A DNA stretch of 64,000 nucleotides, taken from assembly GCA_009829735.1 (NCBI GenBank), contig CM020619.1, forward strand, positions 26,748,063 to 26,812,062. The letters are read 5' to 3'. This DNA comes from Pyropia yezoensis (taxonomy: Eukaryota; Rhodophyta; Bangiophyceae; Bangiales; Bangiaceae). The notes below the pieces were generated by a model. That model did not search any database. It saw only the letters and a list, made by a program, of their open reading frames with translations, and was not told where the DNA came from. Made by a program: the position numbers and the translations under genes. Shown piece by piece: positions 33,927-44,173 of the stretch. Each line of letters starts with the position of its first letter. The stretch's first letter is position 1.

Positions 33927-34395
33927 TGTGGCAGTATCGACCCCCAGGTAGGGGGGCAACACGTGCCATGCAAGGGGCGGCAGGCCACTAGCCTGACCCG
34001 TTCCTCCCCCTGCATTTGGGTCCATATTCCCTAAGTTTGGGATAGTTAGCTTAGTAGTAAATCCAACTTGGATTTGACGGTTTTCTGCATTTATCGTCTT
34101 GAATTTTGGGGGGCCCGGGTTGGCAGGTGCATGGGTGGGAGATTCTGAGTGGCGAGATTCTGAGGGGACCCTGGGGGGATAAGGGGAGGGACAGCGGGGC
34201 TTGGCCCTGCTTCCCCGTCCCGACCAAGAAACTGTTGGACCACACACCATCCTCTTGTTTGTCCGTGGGGGGATTGCCCCACAACAGGGATAGAGTGTGT
34301 GCGACTTGCACTTCTTCCGGTTCCCCCGACACGGGAGGCAGCACTTATACACCGCCCCAACTTGGGTGTCGTGTGTGCAAGTGGTTTTTGCCACA
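33927..34395 (+). repeat. 3' LTR of chromovirus copy 1
   Basis: 469-bp direct repeat of the 5' LTR, immediately followed by the second GTCAG. Confidence 0.93.
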
Positions 34396-35402
34396 GTCAG
34401 GGGCGGCTCACCGCGCGACAGTTGGCTCTGGCCGCCAATGGGGACGGTAAGGACGCGGACGACTTGTACAAGACCAAGCTGCACTGTGACATGCTGCTGG
34501 CTGCCATGGCTCACCAAGTGCTGGTCGGTGCAAAGACGGCGCAGTAGCTGAATGAGCGCCCACCGGTGCGGGTGCCCAAGTCCGGCGTCCGGGTATTGCT
34601 GACCACCTCTCGAGCGGTGCGGCAACAGCCACACGTGGACGCCACTGTCCGTGCCGGTAGACCAGACTCCCCTACAGACCAGAATGCCGACGACAGCCAC
34701 CGAGCGCCGCTGCGGACGTTCTCGCGCCCGCGCAGCCACAACTACTTTGCCATGGCGGCCGGTAAGGATGGGTTCACTGTTGTCGTGCATCCCGGCAGCT
34801 CTCACGTCGTCCATCGCATGGAGAAGAAGCTGGATGTCCCGCATCTGGTGAGATCTGAGAGGGTGGTTGTGCCTGCGGGTGGTCTCCTCGTCGTCCGCGC
34901 GGACGTTGCTCACTGTGGTGCCGGTCACGAGGACGATCTCTGGCGACTGCGCGCCGCGCCGGCAGAGCTGTCCTACTCGCACTCCATCCGGCTGCATCTC
35001 TACCTACAACGTTTTGACGAGCCGCTGCAGAACGCGATATACAAGGTCCCTGGGTGGTTTTTTGGTGAGGGCACTGGCGCCCCGTGTCTCGAGCCGAGCA
35101 AGTGCAAGAATTGTGGCGAAATGGTGTACGCCAGTGACGTGGAAGATGCCCACTCTGCAGAAGGGGCGGACATGTCAGACACCTCGTCCCGGGACAGCAA
35201 TGATCAAGATGATGCAGAGGACCCTCAGCAGTCGAGCTCGTCGGATGAAGACTGCGATCCTCGAGGGCCGCCGAGGGTTGTGTATTACTTGACAGCGTTG
35301 TCTCTCTTGTCTACGACTGCTTCGGTATTGTTGTTTTCTGTCATTTGTGGAAAGGTTGAGGACGTTGCCCGTCGGCTTTGTCATGTGGTAATGCCTCCGT
35401 GA
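34396..35402 (+). CDS. C-terminal part of putative 2OG-Fe(II) dioxygenase
   Basis: The frame entering from the chromovirus edge gives GRLTARQLALAANGDGKDAD, then a double-stranded beta-helix-like region. It has an HxD motif in AVRQQPHVDATVRAG (about 34620), FTVVVHPGSSHVVHR, VVVPAGGLLVVRADVAHCGA (distal histidine, about 34905) and YSHSIRLHLYLQRFD (candidate 2-oxoglutarate-binding arginine). HxD, distal H and downstream R in this order are the hallmark of 2-oxoglutarate/Fe(II) oxygenases. A CxxC pair follows (SKCKNCGEMVY), then an acidic serine-rich linker (DTSSRDSNDQDDAEDPQQSS) and a hydrophobic segment near the end (YYLTALSLLSTTASVLLFSV). One in-frame TAG separates the first 50 codons from the rest, so the gene may be decayed or may start again at about 34566. 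A cupin or another DSBH fold is the alternative. Confidence 0.5.
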
Positions 35403-35535
35403 GGTGTTCACGCCCACGTTCCAGGTGTCGATTTTCACAACGAGAACTCTGGACGGCTCGCCGTATTGTTTACGACACGATCACGCTGCTGATGAGACGG
35501 CACATTCGTCGTGCGTGCCTCTTGTCTTTAGGCAC

Positions 35536-35785
35536 AACCCCTGGCTCGCGTTATGTACATTTCGCGAGCACTGGACGGGCGCCTGTGCGACGGGGCAAAG
35601 AACATCCGACAGGATTACATTCGCACAGTAAGCAAAGGCGGACAAGCCCGCCGCTGTGTCGTTGCGCAAAATCGCCCCACCGGGGCCAGACTGCATTACA
35701 ATCCTGTGAGACGCGTTATGTATTTAACGCGAGCGCGGGCTCGGCGCGGATGCTCTGCGACCTCGCGATGTAATGTACATAACAA
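35536..35785. repeat. Palindrome cluster related to GCGTTATGTACATAACGC
   Basis: Three related inverted repeats lie between the dioxygenase gene and the next ORF: 35536-35559 (CTCGCGTTATGTACATTTCG core), 35712-35731 (CGCGTTATGTATTTAACGCG) and 35768-35785 (ATGTAATGTACATAACA). Centre spacing is irregular. The other clusters are at 17.5-17.85 kb and 50.9-51.3 kb. Confidence 0.65.
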
Positions 35786-36032
35786 ACCCATGGTTCCGAT
35801 GCTGTAATTCTTTCAAATGCTTGGTAGACATATTCGTAATGGACAACTCGGACGAGGCCTTCCCTGTACTGGAAGCAAATTCATTTGTACTTAAGATACG
35901 ACTAGTGTCAGTCTCCTTGCCGGTGTCCTCTCGGCACCGTCATCGCCGTTCCTCTCCACGTCTACTGTCCGCACGGTGCGACCTTGGCTGCGTTCTCTCC
36001 CGCGGCTTGTGGCCCCTCCTCTGCGTCACCAC

Positions 36033-36615
36033 CATGCCGTCAAGTGATTCTGTTGAGGTGGTCAACCTTGTCAGAATCTTCGCAGAGCGTGCCGCGTTGG
36101 CGGTAGCGCGAGCAGAGACGTCTTCACCATCTTTGCCGTATCCTTGTGGGGTTGTCGTCTACATCCTTGGGTCTTTGCGCGATCTGTTTGTCCTGCATTC
36201 CCTGGAGGGCAGGGGGGGGCTCTTGCTAGGCTCTGGGACATGGGTTGATCTTGTCGACTGGTGCGAGTACCATTGCCGGCCTATGGTTGAAATGGATCCG
36301 GTCTATCGGTGGGACAGTGTGGGCCAAACCAGGCCACATTCCCGCACTCGCTGGCTGCACGATAGCATCGCGCACGGGGTCTATGAAGCCGTGTGGGTAA
36401 TGAAGCGGTTCGTAGCAGTACCGCGTGCTTCCTTCAGTCTTGGTCGGGTACTGCGCTTTGCACCCGGGTCGCGGGGGCACACAGTGGCAACCGCGAGTGG
36501 TACTTTCCCCCGTGCTGGGGCCGAAAACCCCTCGGATGACGAGGACATGCACCGGCAGCGGAACGTTAGGCTGGTGCCCGTCCCCGCGGACGAGGATGTT
36601 GACCTAAGGGTGTGA
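36033..36615 (+). CDS. Hypothetical protein, 194 residues
   Basis: The ATG at 36033 is preferred because coding-like sequence starts there: MPSSDSVEVVNLVRIFAERA, then GVVVYILGSLRDLFVLHSLE and TWVDLVDWCEYHCRPMVEMD. An acidic patch near the end (AENPSDDEDMHRQRNVRLVP) precedes TGA. It has no transmembrane segment and no recognised family. It lies between the palindrome cluster and the methyltransferase region, on the same strand as its neighbours. Confidence 0.45.
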
Positions 36616-36875
36616 CAACTGCTGCTTGTACCGGGCGGCGAGGTTGATGGCGTTGCCAAGCTCTGTCATTGGGCGTCCCACCGGCGGTGCCAGACGGAAG
36701 AGGAGGATGCCCCAGATCGCCCTGTAAGGGGAAGTTGGCGCGCGTGTCCCGGGCTAGCGCAACACCTACTGCTTCGCGACGTGCTCGGTGTGCGTGGTTG
36801 CCGTACCCCGTCAGACACTGTGGACGACGACGACGACGACCTGTCCACCTTCCGTGCTTTGAGCACGTTTTGTCC

Positions 36876-37166
36876 ATGTCGTGTTACTACTGTCTTGAGC
36901 AACATCTCCGACGGGCATCCCGGTCCACATGGACTCCACACACGGGCGAGCAGGAACGGCAGTACGGGGAGCGTCTAGCCGGCTGTTTGGACGGCGTGGC
37001 AGCCCGAATTCCGACTATTGTTCGCGACGTCGTTTCTCGTTGGGATGTCGTGGCGCGCAGTCGGGGTTTTCGCTCGGCCGAGGTGATACTGTCTACGCAC
37101 ATGCTCTGGTGCCCGTCTTTGGGCTTCTTCGTGGCGCTGTGGTGGCCATTGGACGCAAAAGGTTAA
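36876..37166 (+). CDS. Small hypothetical ORF, 96 residues
   Basis: The ATG at 36876 gives MSCYYCLEQHLRRASRSTWT, then YGERLAGCLDGVAARIPTIV and VILSTHMLWCPSLGFFVALW. Composition looks coding, but it may be a piece of a larger decayed gene (the frame is open upstream to about 36669). No family is recognised. Confidence 0.35.
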   Translation: MSCYYCLEQHLRRASRSTWTPHTGEQERQYGERLAGCLDGVAARIPTIVRDVVSRWDVVARSRGFRSAEVILSTHMLWCPSLGFFVALWWPLDAKG

Positions 37167-37375
37167 CCTCACATCACCCGACGGACAGGCAGTGGACCTG
37201 CACACCAGCAAAGGGCCGGTCCGTGGTGGCAGTCGCGGTAGAACGGCAGAGCGCAGTGTCGAACGGCAGAGCGCAGTGTCCGGCCAGCAGTCGGATGGAC
37301 AAGATGATGAGCAGAGGGCGGTGGGGAGGCTGACCGCTGCTTGCAGATGCTCAGCTCCGTGCTGCCGCTGGCACC

Positions 37376-39529
37376 ATGATTGAGCACGTACACGTGTGCA
37401 CCGGCGCAGACCGCCTGGGTATTACGGTGACGTGCGGCCTGCTGGGCCGCGGAGATCGAGGTGACGCGAGCGCCGCGACTTCTGCGGGCGACGGTGACGA
37501 CGCATCCCACACTTGACAGCGGCGTCGTCAGCAGCGCAAGGTCGTGGGCTTCTTGACCGTGGAGGACTACAGGCACCCAGAGTGGGACCGTCTGTCTGGC
37601 AATGTGCCTAGAGTACTGCGCAGCGTCTTGGCGGGGCTGACAGCGTTTTCAAGCTCCCCCTTCGCTGGCCGCGGGGGTACGGAGCCTGCGTGGGCGACGG
37701 CGTCTACCGTCGCTCGTCGGGGGCTGTCACCTGCGCCCGACCGTTGTGCATCTTCCGCCAGAACGATTGCGTTGGCGTTTCGTGCTGACTGCAGAGTGGC
37801 TGGCCTGATGGCGGAGCAGCAGGTGGTGGGAGGGTGTCGATCAGGGCTGTCAATTGGCCGGGGGGCGTTGCCGTGTGGGGATGGCCGGCCGGACCGGCCG
37901 TGTCAGCAGCCTCAGCGGCCCGACGGCCCCGGTGATGCTCCGCAGGCTGACCTGGGGGAAGCCTAGGGCGTGCTGGATGATGCCATGGGCCAGGTACATG
38001 CGAACTACGCTTGTGGGTTAGATGACTTGCTCTCGGCACATGCCACAACAGTGGCGACGCGGTCGAACGCGTCTCGTCGCAGGGGTGGTGGCGGTGCACG
38101 TGGCATCCACGGGGACGGTAGCGGCGGGGGGAGGGCGACGACAACCTCTACACCGACAGGCGAGCACACCCTCCCCCCCTATATTACTTCTTCGGTACAG
38201 CTGGTGCTCTGTAATCCTCCGTACAACATTCGGGCGGACAGGAGCCTGGAGCAGTCTGCACATGATGTGTTTATTGCAGTTTTCTGAATTTTGTCCCATG
38301 TGGACAAGAGCAAGAGCAAGTGTACAAGAGCAAGGGCCAATCGCATGCTCGCAGCAGCGGGCTTACCAATGGCGTGCTGCAACACGTCTGTCGGAAGAAC
38401 CTGATGATTGGCTATGGCCACAACTGCTCTCGCAACGAACGCTGGTTGGTCAAAACACTCTTGCTTTTTCATCGGATCTCGCTGGTGGGCCCTTTATCTC
38501 AGGTCATCTCTGTCAAGAACGGTCCGAAGCGCTCAGCCGGTGCTGGTTCTACCTTGGAAGTGGTCAGAAATCCCGAGAGAGCCCCCGATCACACTGTTCG
38601 TACAACAACGGACCCTCATGCAGGGCAGTCATTGGCCAGAGAGGCAGCATCTGAGTCATATCATTGGTCAAACACAGTTTGCTCTTGCCCTTGTCCACAT
38701 GGGACAAAATTGGGAGAACTGCAATACCTCTGACGACATGGAGCGTGCCTTCCAGTTGCTCTAGACCGTTGTCCGCCCTGGCGGCCATGTGCTCATTTTT
38801 CGCTCTGCGGTACAGCTGGGTCCATGGATGGACACGCTCAAGGCGCTCAAGGATGTGGACCCGGTGGGGAGGAAGAGCCTGTCGGCGTTTCGAGTGGACG
38901 GCCACCCGCTGGTGGCGATCAAGGACGCACACGCGGTTAACTCGCTGCTGCAGAGCATGACCAACCTGTCCAACAAGGTCGAGTTTATTGTCCAAGCTAC
39001 GCGCGCTGGGGTGTCCCGGGCAGAGTGCTACGCCATGGTCAACTACCGTACTTGGAACGCTGTTCCGTCGCAGTTCCTGGCACACGACAATGTCATTGAC
39101 AATGTGAGACCGCCACGCTTTAAGGAGGTGGTGCTTCGATGGCGGGACGGGTCGCGGCAACGGATACGACCAGAGCAAAAGTGTCTTGCCCTCATCGTCG
39201 AGCTCATATTGCGGTTTTCCCAGCCCGGGGACATCGTACTGGACACGCTTGCGGGGACGTGTGTGATGGCGGCAGCGTGCATACGGGCCGTCCTGGGCCA
39301 GCACCTTTTGGTCATCAGCTGCGACTCGGATGCTGTTGTGTTTGACGCGTGTCGGGCTCGTCTGCGTCGGGAGTTTGTCAACCAGATGCTGGTGGGGGGC
39401 TACGAAAGCTCGGGGGTGGTCACATCCGATGTCATTGCGGCCGCACGGACAATCGAAGCCGCGTCGGTCGCTGCTGCTACATCTACAACAGCAGCAGGGG
39501 CGGGGGGGGAGACCGACAGCGAGGGTTGA
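37376..39529 (+). CDS. Beta-class DNA N6-adenine/N4-cytosine methyltransferase, interrupted by a MITE
   Basis: One codon phase runs from the ATG at 37376 through the catalytic domain. Upstream are MIEHVHVCTGADRLGITVTC and GFLTVEDYRHPEWDRLSGNV. The catalytic motif IV is VQLVLCNPPYNIRADRS (NPPY, about 38205), followed after the inserted MITE by DDMERAFQLL and VVRPGGHVLIFRSAVQLGPW. The S-adenosylmethionine motif I comes late: QPGDIVLDTLAGTCVMAAAC, then LGQHLLVISCDSDAVVFDAC. Motif IV before motif I is the beta-class order of bacterial amino-methyltransferases. FxGxG is here LAGTC, a weakened glycine loop. The 451-bp MITE at 38274-38724 lies in the catalytic region; its TA duplication leaves the codon phase equal on both sides. 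A few in-frame stops elsewhere suggest the copy is decaying. The SET gene starts 39 bp downstream. Confidence 0.7.
38274..38724. mobile_element. 451-bp MITE, TA target duplication
   Basis: Terminal inverted repeats start TTGCAGTTTTCTGAATTTTG on the left and TTGCAGTTCTCCCAATTTTG on the right (reverse complement). Both continue TCCCATGTGGACAAG. TA lies on both sides (38272-38273 and 38725-38726). The internal blocks ACCAATGGCGTGC, GATGATTGGCT and GAACGCTGGTTGGTCA also occur in the 2.1-kb element at 7777-9867, so both belong to one family. No coding capacity. It is inserted in the methyltransferase gene. Confidence 0.88.
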
Positions 39530-39568
39530 GGCGGTAGTGACGCGGCTGTCGGGCAGGAGATTGAACTG

Positions 39569-40792
39569 ATGATCAACCCACTCTCGTCTGTCATGGGAGA
39601 TGATGCTGCTGTCTGGGAGCCCCCCTCCGGGCTGCCCTGCCATTCTGCCTTGTCGTTGGAGCTGGTGCGATACTTTGCCGGGCGGTGGGCCATGCAAGCA
39701 GACGCTGAACGGATAGGCCGCGTGGCACAGACACCAGGGCTGCCGCGACCTGGTGCAGTTGTGGGTGTCGAGGTGGCACGCCTGGAAGACGTTGGCGTGG
39801 GGAGCTGGCCGCGCCTGTACCAGTGCGCCCTCGCCAAGGAGGACGCGGAGGTCGTGCTGCACGTATCGATTGTACACCTGGGGCTGTACGTTGCCCACAG
39901 CCGCTTGGCGTGTGGGACGGCCGGTCGTGGCGTCTTTGCGTTGCGCCCGTTCAACCGACATGACGCGATTGCACCTTTTTGTGGGGCCATTGTGTACGCT
40001 GACCTGACAAAGCAGCGGGTCAAGAAGCCGCGGTATGCCGCTTCTGTGCTGGGTGCTCACGGCTCCACGGCGCGGGAGTTTTCGGAGCGCGCGATGGAAG
40101 TGTTGTTTGACGACTTGGACGTAGATGGCCCGAATGACGCGGTAGAGGCGGACGTCGGGGGGGGTGGGCCGGGTAACCAGGAGCACGCCGACGTTCGCCC
40201 TCGCCACCACCGCTGCCGTCGGTACCATGGCGAAGAAGGGGGGGGGGGTGGTCGCCTAATGCGAAAGCGACAGAGCCAAAAAGGCCACAACCACGGCGAC
40301 GGCCGTGCTGCTGACCTCGGTACCGGAACATTAGCTGGGTGCAGGGGCGTGCCAACATCTCTGTTTATCGTACCGTCACCACTGTGTGTTAAGGGCTGTG
40401 TCAATGACGGGCGGGCGACGTCCCCGGTTGATGCCGAAGCGACATTGGCCCAGACGGGCGCCGGGCCCGCGGACAGTGATGGAAGACGAGGCCGCGCCGG
40501 CGGCAGACGTGGCGACCGGGTAGACGTCTTGCTGGTGCGGCCAAACGTGGCCATCGTCGCCAATGTCGACGACGCGCAGCCGGTACGGCCGACGCCTGAA
40601 CACTTTGTCAGGCCCGACATGATGGTGGTCATCGCGCTGAGGGACATTGCCGTTGGTGAGGAGCTCGTTGCGGATTACGGGGCGGACTATGTCTTTTCTT
40701 CGGCCGACTGGGAGCGACGCGGCAGGGCAAGTGGGGCAGGTGTGCTCCTAAGCCACTCGACACCGCACACGTTTGCCCCCATGTGCGGGTGA
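39569..40792 (+). CDS. SET-domain protein
   Basis: An intact 407-codon frame from the ATG at 39569 to TGA. The N-terminal SET half is visible around residues 110-155: RLACGTAGRGVFALRPFNRH, then DAIAPFCGAIVYADLTKQR (family: GxGRGxFAxxxIxxGexIxxYxGE). A glycine/histidine-rich insertion follows (about residues 190-290). The C-terminal half is NVAIVANVDDAQPVRP, then IALRDIAVGEELVADYGADY, the ELxxDYG motif of SET methyltransferases. The NHSCxPN core is replaced by NVDDAQPV, so catalysis is uncertain. SET enzymes methylate lysines on histones or other proteins. Close head-to-tail spacing with the DNA methyltransferase gene suggests linked expression or joint mobilisation. Confidence 0.72.
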   Translation: MINPLSSVMGDDAAVWEPPSGLPCHSALSLELVRYFAGRWAMQADAERIGRVAQTPGLPRPGAVVGVEVARLEDVGVGSWPRLYQCALAKEDAEVVLHVSIVHLGLYVAHSRLACGTAGRGVFALRPFNRHDAIAPFCGAIVYADLTKQRVKKPRYAASVLGAHGSTAREFSERAMEVLFDDLDVDGPNDAVEADVGGGGPGNQEHADVRPRHHRCRRYHGEEGGGGGRLMRKRQSQKGHNHGDGRAADLGTGTLAGCRGVPTSLFIVPSPLCVKGCVNDGRATSPVDAEATLAQTGAGPADSDGRRGRAGGRRGDRVDVLLVRPNVAIVANVDDAQPVRPTPEHFVRPDMMVVIALRDIAVGEELVADYGADYVFSSADWERRGRASGAGVLLSHSTPHTFAPMCG

Positions 40793-41006
40793 AGAGTGGG
40801 TGGGGTGTGCCCTTTTCTCGTTGGCACTTTGGCGGGGGGGGGGGGGGGGGGGGTCTTGGAGACACGCAGGTGGGGGAGGAAAACGTGTGAACATCAGCCA
40901 CGCATACGCACAGAGAAGAGCTACGAAGAAAAGCCAGGATGAAGAAGAAAACAACAGAGAGACAATACAAAGCCGACGCCAGCCAGCCGGTGGCTGCGGC
41001 TCCCTG

Positions 41007-42095
41007 TCAATGGCGGCCAGGTTCCGGCCCTGCCGGCTGGTTCAAATCCCCACCCCCACCCAATCCGCCCCCGCACCTGCCCCCACCGGAATCATCCGAC
41101 CCCTGAAGGGAGTCGTCGTCGTCGCCCCGCTCCCGTGCAGTGCCTGCACGCGCAAGTGCATCACGGAGCTCCTCGTTCCGGCGCGTCTGGTGTGCCAAGT
41201 CGTCGGACATCGTTTGCAGATTCCTCGAGGATTCGAGGAGCCTCCTCGACATCCCGGCCAACATGCTCAGCGCCTCAGTGATGTGAGGAGTGGCGGGTTG
41301 GGACTCCCGGGACACGCGCACGGGAACAACCTCCGTGGATGGTCCGCCAGTGGACACCACGTTGGGCACGTCAGTACGCAGCAGTGCGGCCTGATTGTTG
41401 GTCGTCTGCAGCAGGTGCTGTACGTGTGCGGCTTGCTCTGCCACCCGGCGGTTGAGGTCCTCCATCACCCCACGGCGCGCGCCCGCCAATCTGCGACGGA
41501 GGAGCTGCCGCTTGGTCACTCTGCCCGCCTGGCCATCCTGTTCGGCGGCACCTCCAGCCCCAGTGTCCGGTTCGAAAAAACCGATGCGCGTCAGCACGTC
41601 TTTGTTGCTGGCAAGGGGTGACTCGTCGGGTGCGGGGCCCGCCCCACCTGCCCCCTCCTCCTCGTCGTCATCAATGGCGGCATAGCGCGGGGGCGGCTGC
41701 GCCGCCGCCGCACCCATTCCCCCGCCCGGTGCGGCCGCCGCGGAGTCGATAGCGCGCTCACCCGCCGCGCCGCCCTCGCCGGCCCAATCGGATGGCGCAC
41801 GCTTCCCGCGCGTCGTAGACACGCGCCGCAGGAAATTTAGCACGGCGTCCTTGACGGCCGTCGACAGGTCGAGCCGTCCCGGGTTCTTCAGTACGACATT
41901 GCTTCTGGTCGTTGCCGGTCGTGCCCCACTGCCGCCGTCTGCCTCGCTATGGGCCTCGAGTGCCAGGCGCCGGAAAGACGCCACAGCTTCATCGGCAGCG
42001 TCAAAGACAGTGCGGAGTACATTTGGTTGCACATCACGCGCGACGGCCACTCGGGCCTTGGCGGCCGTGACACGGCGCGCAGGGTGCCGAGGCAT
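41007..42095 (-). CDS. Coiled-coil hypothetical protein
   Basis: A clean 362-codon frame from the ATG at 42095-42093 to TGA, the only convincing minus-strand gene in the 18-50 kb block. It has a basic N-terminus (MPRHPARRVTAAKARVAVAR), a helical segment (VLRTVFDAADEAVASFRRLA) and an acidic linker (AAIDDDEEEGAGG). Two probable coiled coils follow: RGVMEDLNRRVAEQAAHVQH and ALSMLAGMSRRLLESSRNLQ with MSDDLAHQTRRNEELRDALA. The C-terminus is aspartate/glycine-rich. No catalytic motif is seen. A structural or scaffold role would fit but is not shown. Confidence 0.6.
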   Translation of the reverse strand: MPRHPARRVTAAKARVAVARDVQPNVLRTVFDAADEAVASFRRLALEAHSEADGGSGARPATTRSNVVLKNPGRLDLSTAVKDAVLNFLRRVSTTRGKRAPSDWAGEGGAAGERAIDSAAAAPGGGMGAAAAQPPPRYAAIDDDEEEGAGGAGPAPDESPLASNKDVLTRIGFFEPDTGAGGAAEQDGQAGRVTKRQLLRRRLAGARRGVMEDLNRRVAEQAAHVQHLLQTTNNQAALLRTDVPNVVSTGGPSTEVVPVRVSRESQPATPHITEALSMLAGMSRRLLESSRNLQTMSDDLAHQTRRNEELRDALARAGTARERGDDDDSLQGSDDSGGGRCGGGLGGGGDLNQPAGPEPGRH

Positions 42096-42124
42096 GAGTG
42101 AGCACCAGAGGTTAGGGGAAGGAC

Positions 42125-42158
<34 letters not shown>

Positions 42159-43004
42159 GGGCGGTGCGGGGGGAGGGGGCCTTGTGCAGAAAAAAAAGTG
42201 TCTTCAGTGGAAGTTCTCCACTGTGCGGCGTCATGCACACCAAGACCCTCCGCACCGACAAGCCTTGAGCTCTGCAGGCAGCCACCCACCCGTCCGATGA
42301 AACCTTGGGAAGCGGCCGTCCTCCGTCCCCACCAAGAGCCCCGCCTCGGCGACTAGACGCCACGCCAGCGACGGCGGCGGCCACGACCCTTGCCTGTTTG
42401 TCCCCTGCCTCCCCTTTAATTGTTGGGCTGTGCGCCCACTTGGGCCTGTTCAGGCCCGTTCTGTCAACGTCCTTATTGCACGCTTCTCGCGGGAGGTCCC
42501 TCGTGAGCAACGCACCAAAATTGCCCTGGCTCTGACATTGGCTGTCGTGGCATACCCGCAAGACCGAGAAGCTTGACGTCTCAGGACCGTCACAGGAAAT
42601 GCGATTTATCGATTGGAGGAGGGGTTACAAAAACTCCGCGCTTTTTCAGATGTCCGCGGACACGGAGTTTGCTGTACGAATTTGCCTTCTGTCGACCTTA
42701 CGAACGGGTCTCCAATGTGGGCCCACAACTCACACCCGTGCCACGAACCCCCCCCCCCCCCCCCCCCCCCCTCTATCTAAAGGAACCGCTCCCTCCTAAT
42801 GAACCGCCACCTCCTAATGAACCGCCCCCCCCTAATTAACGGCCCGTCACTCTGTACGTAATGAGGGACCTTTCCCGGGACGTAGATCTTGGAGGCGTCG
42901 ATCGCTAAGGGTTGTACTAAAAGTCTTGTGCCTTTTCCGCAAACTGCCAGTGTGTAATACGCAGGACAAAAATCGTCGCTTCCCGGGGCGCACGTCTTAC
43001 GGAC
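42096..43004. other. Spacer with G/C homopolymers and 18-bp repeats
   Basis: A G run of about 30 at 42127-42158 and a C run at 42749-42771. Three direct 18-bp repeats (AACCGCTCCCTCCTAATG and variants) lie at 42784-42837. No gene is supported. Confidence 0.5.
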
Positions 43005-44035
43005 GTGCGCGCGCGAATGCACGCGCGCATGCATGCGCGCGGCCCCCGCCCACGCACTTGCACATGCGTGCGCACGGACCGTGCGCGCGCATCCCCGGGC
43101 GTGCACGCGCGCATGCGTGCACGCGCGGCCCCCACCCCCCACCGCCGTCCCCGCCGCGCTCTGTGCGTCCCAACCCCCACCCCTCCCATTCCCGGTTGTG
43201 CCGCGCCCTCTCCCCCATTCCTGACCACCCTCTCCACGGTGTGCCGCGCCCCCTCCCTTCTTCCACCCCTCCCCCCACCCTCCCCGCTGCTGGTGGCGGC
43301 CAAGGCGGCGGGTTGTGTGGCGGTTGCGGCGGCCGGACCGGTGCGTTTGTTGTGGGGGGGGGGGCGAGAGGATGGGGCGTGAGGAGTGGGGAGAGTGTGG
43401 GAGGGGTGGGGTGGAGGATCGTCGGCCGGCCGTAGGGGAGCACGGGCGCGGCGGCTCTCTTGGGGGAGGGGAGCAGGTCACGCTAGCTCCGGCGGCGCGG
43501 TTTCTTGAAACGGCGCCGCCGCCGCTGCTGGTGTGCTGTCCCCGAGCCGCGCCCCCACCCCACGGCGGGTGATTCTTTGCCGTGCCTTTTTCGCCTCTTC
43601 CCTCCCACCACCTTCCCCCACCCCTTCCCCCCCCGCAGGTGGCAGCGGCCAAGGCGGCGGGTTGTGTGACGGTTGCGGCGGCCGGACCGGTGCGTTTGTT
43701 GTGGGGGGGGGGGCGTGAGGGCGGGGGGGCGTGAGGTGGGGGGAGAGTGTGGGAGGGGTGGGGTGGAGGATCGGCGGCCGGCCGGGCGGGGAGCACCGGC
43801 GCGGCGGCTCTGTTGGGGGAGGGGGGCAGGCCGCACTAGCACCGGCGGCGCGGGTTTTCAAACCGCGCAGCCGCCGCTGCTGGTGCTGTCCCCGAGCCGC
43901 GCCCCCACCCCACGGCCGCTGATTCTCTGCTGTGCCTGTTTCCTCTGTTCCCCCCCACCACCCTCCCCCCACCCCCTCCTCCCCCGCGGGTGGTGGCGGC
44001 CAAGGCGGCGGGTTGTGTGGTGCTGCTGTGTCTGG
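43005..44035. repeat. Tandem repeat block, unit about 340-360 bp (copy B)
   Basis: The same order of parts as at 23990-25190: an alternating CG/CA tract (43005-43130), CCCTCTCCCCCATTC pyrimidine units, then units starting at about 43296, 43640 and 43998 (partial). Each has GCGGCCAAGGCGGCGGGTTG, GGACCGGTGCGTTTGTTGTG, a GGCGGCGCGG hairpin arm, a polypyrimidine tract and CCGCAG or CCGCGG. A plus-strand gene starts soon after, as in copy A. Confidence 0.75.
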
Positions 44036-44173
44036 CGGCCTAGCCTGCGAGTGTTGGGGCAGCAATGAGGCCAGTGGGTCCGCTGGTGGGGATGGCGGTC
44101 ACGCCACCGGTGGCTGAACTGGCTGCCGCGGGGTGTGGCGCCGGCGGAGCCGCCGGCCGTGTCGGCGGCTGGG

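Larger units (their letters stand above)
29919..34395 (+). mobile_element. Chromovirus (Ty3/gypsy, chromodomain) copy 1, internally deleted
   Basis: Two 469-bp LTRs (29919-30387 and 33927-34395), with ends TGTGGCA/TGCCACA, flank about 3.5 kb. A 5-bp target duplication GTCAG lies on both sides (29914-29918 and 34396-34400). The LTRs differ at roughly a dozen positions by eye, pointing to a fairly recent insertion. The primer site TGGTGGAGCAGCAGGGG is at 30390-30406, and a purine tract GAGGAGAGGGGAG precedes the 3' LTR. Most of gag-pol is missing. What remains is a part between protease and reverse transcriptase, the integrase C-terminal part and a chromodomain. An antisense ORF lies between pol and the 3' LTR. 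The copy is broken. It splits the dioxygenase gene. Confidence 0.92.
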
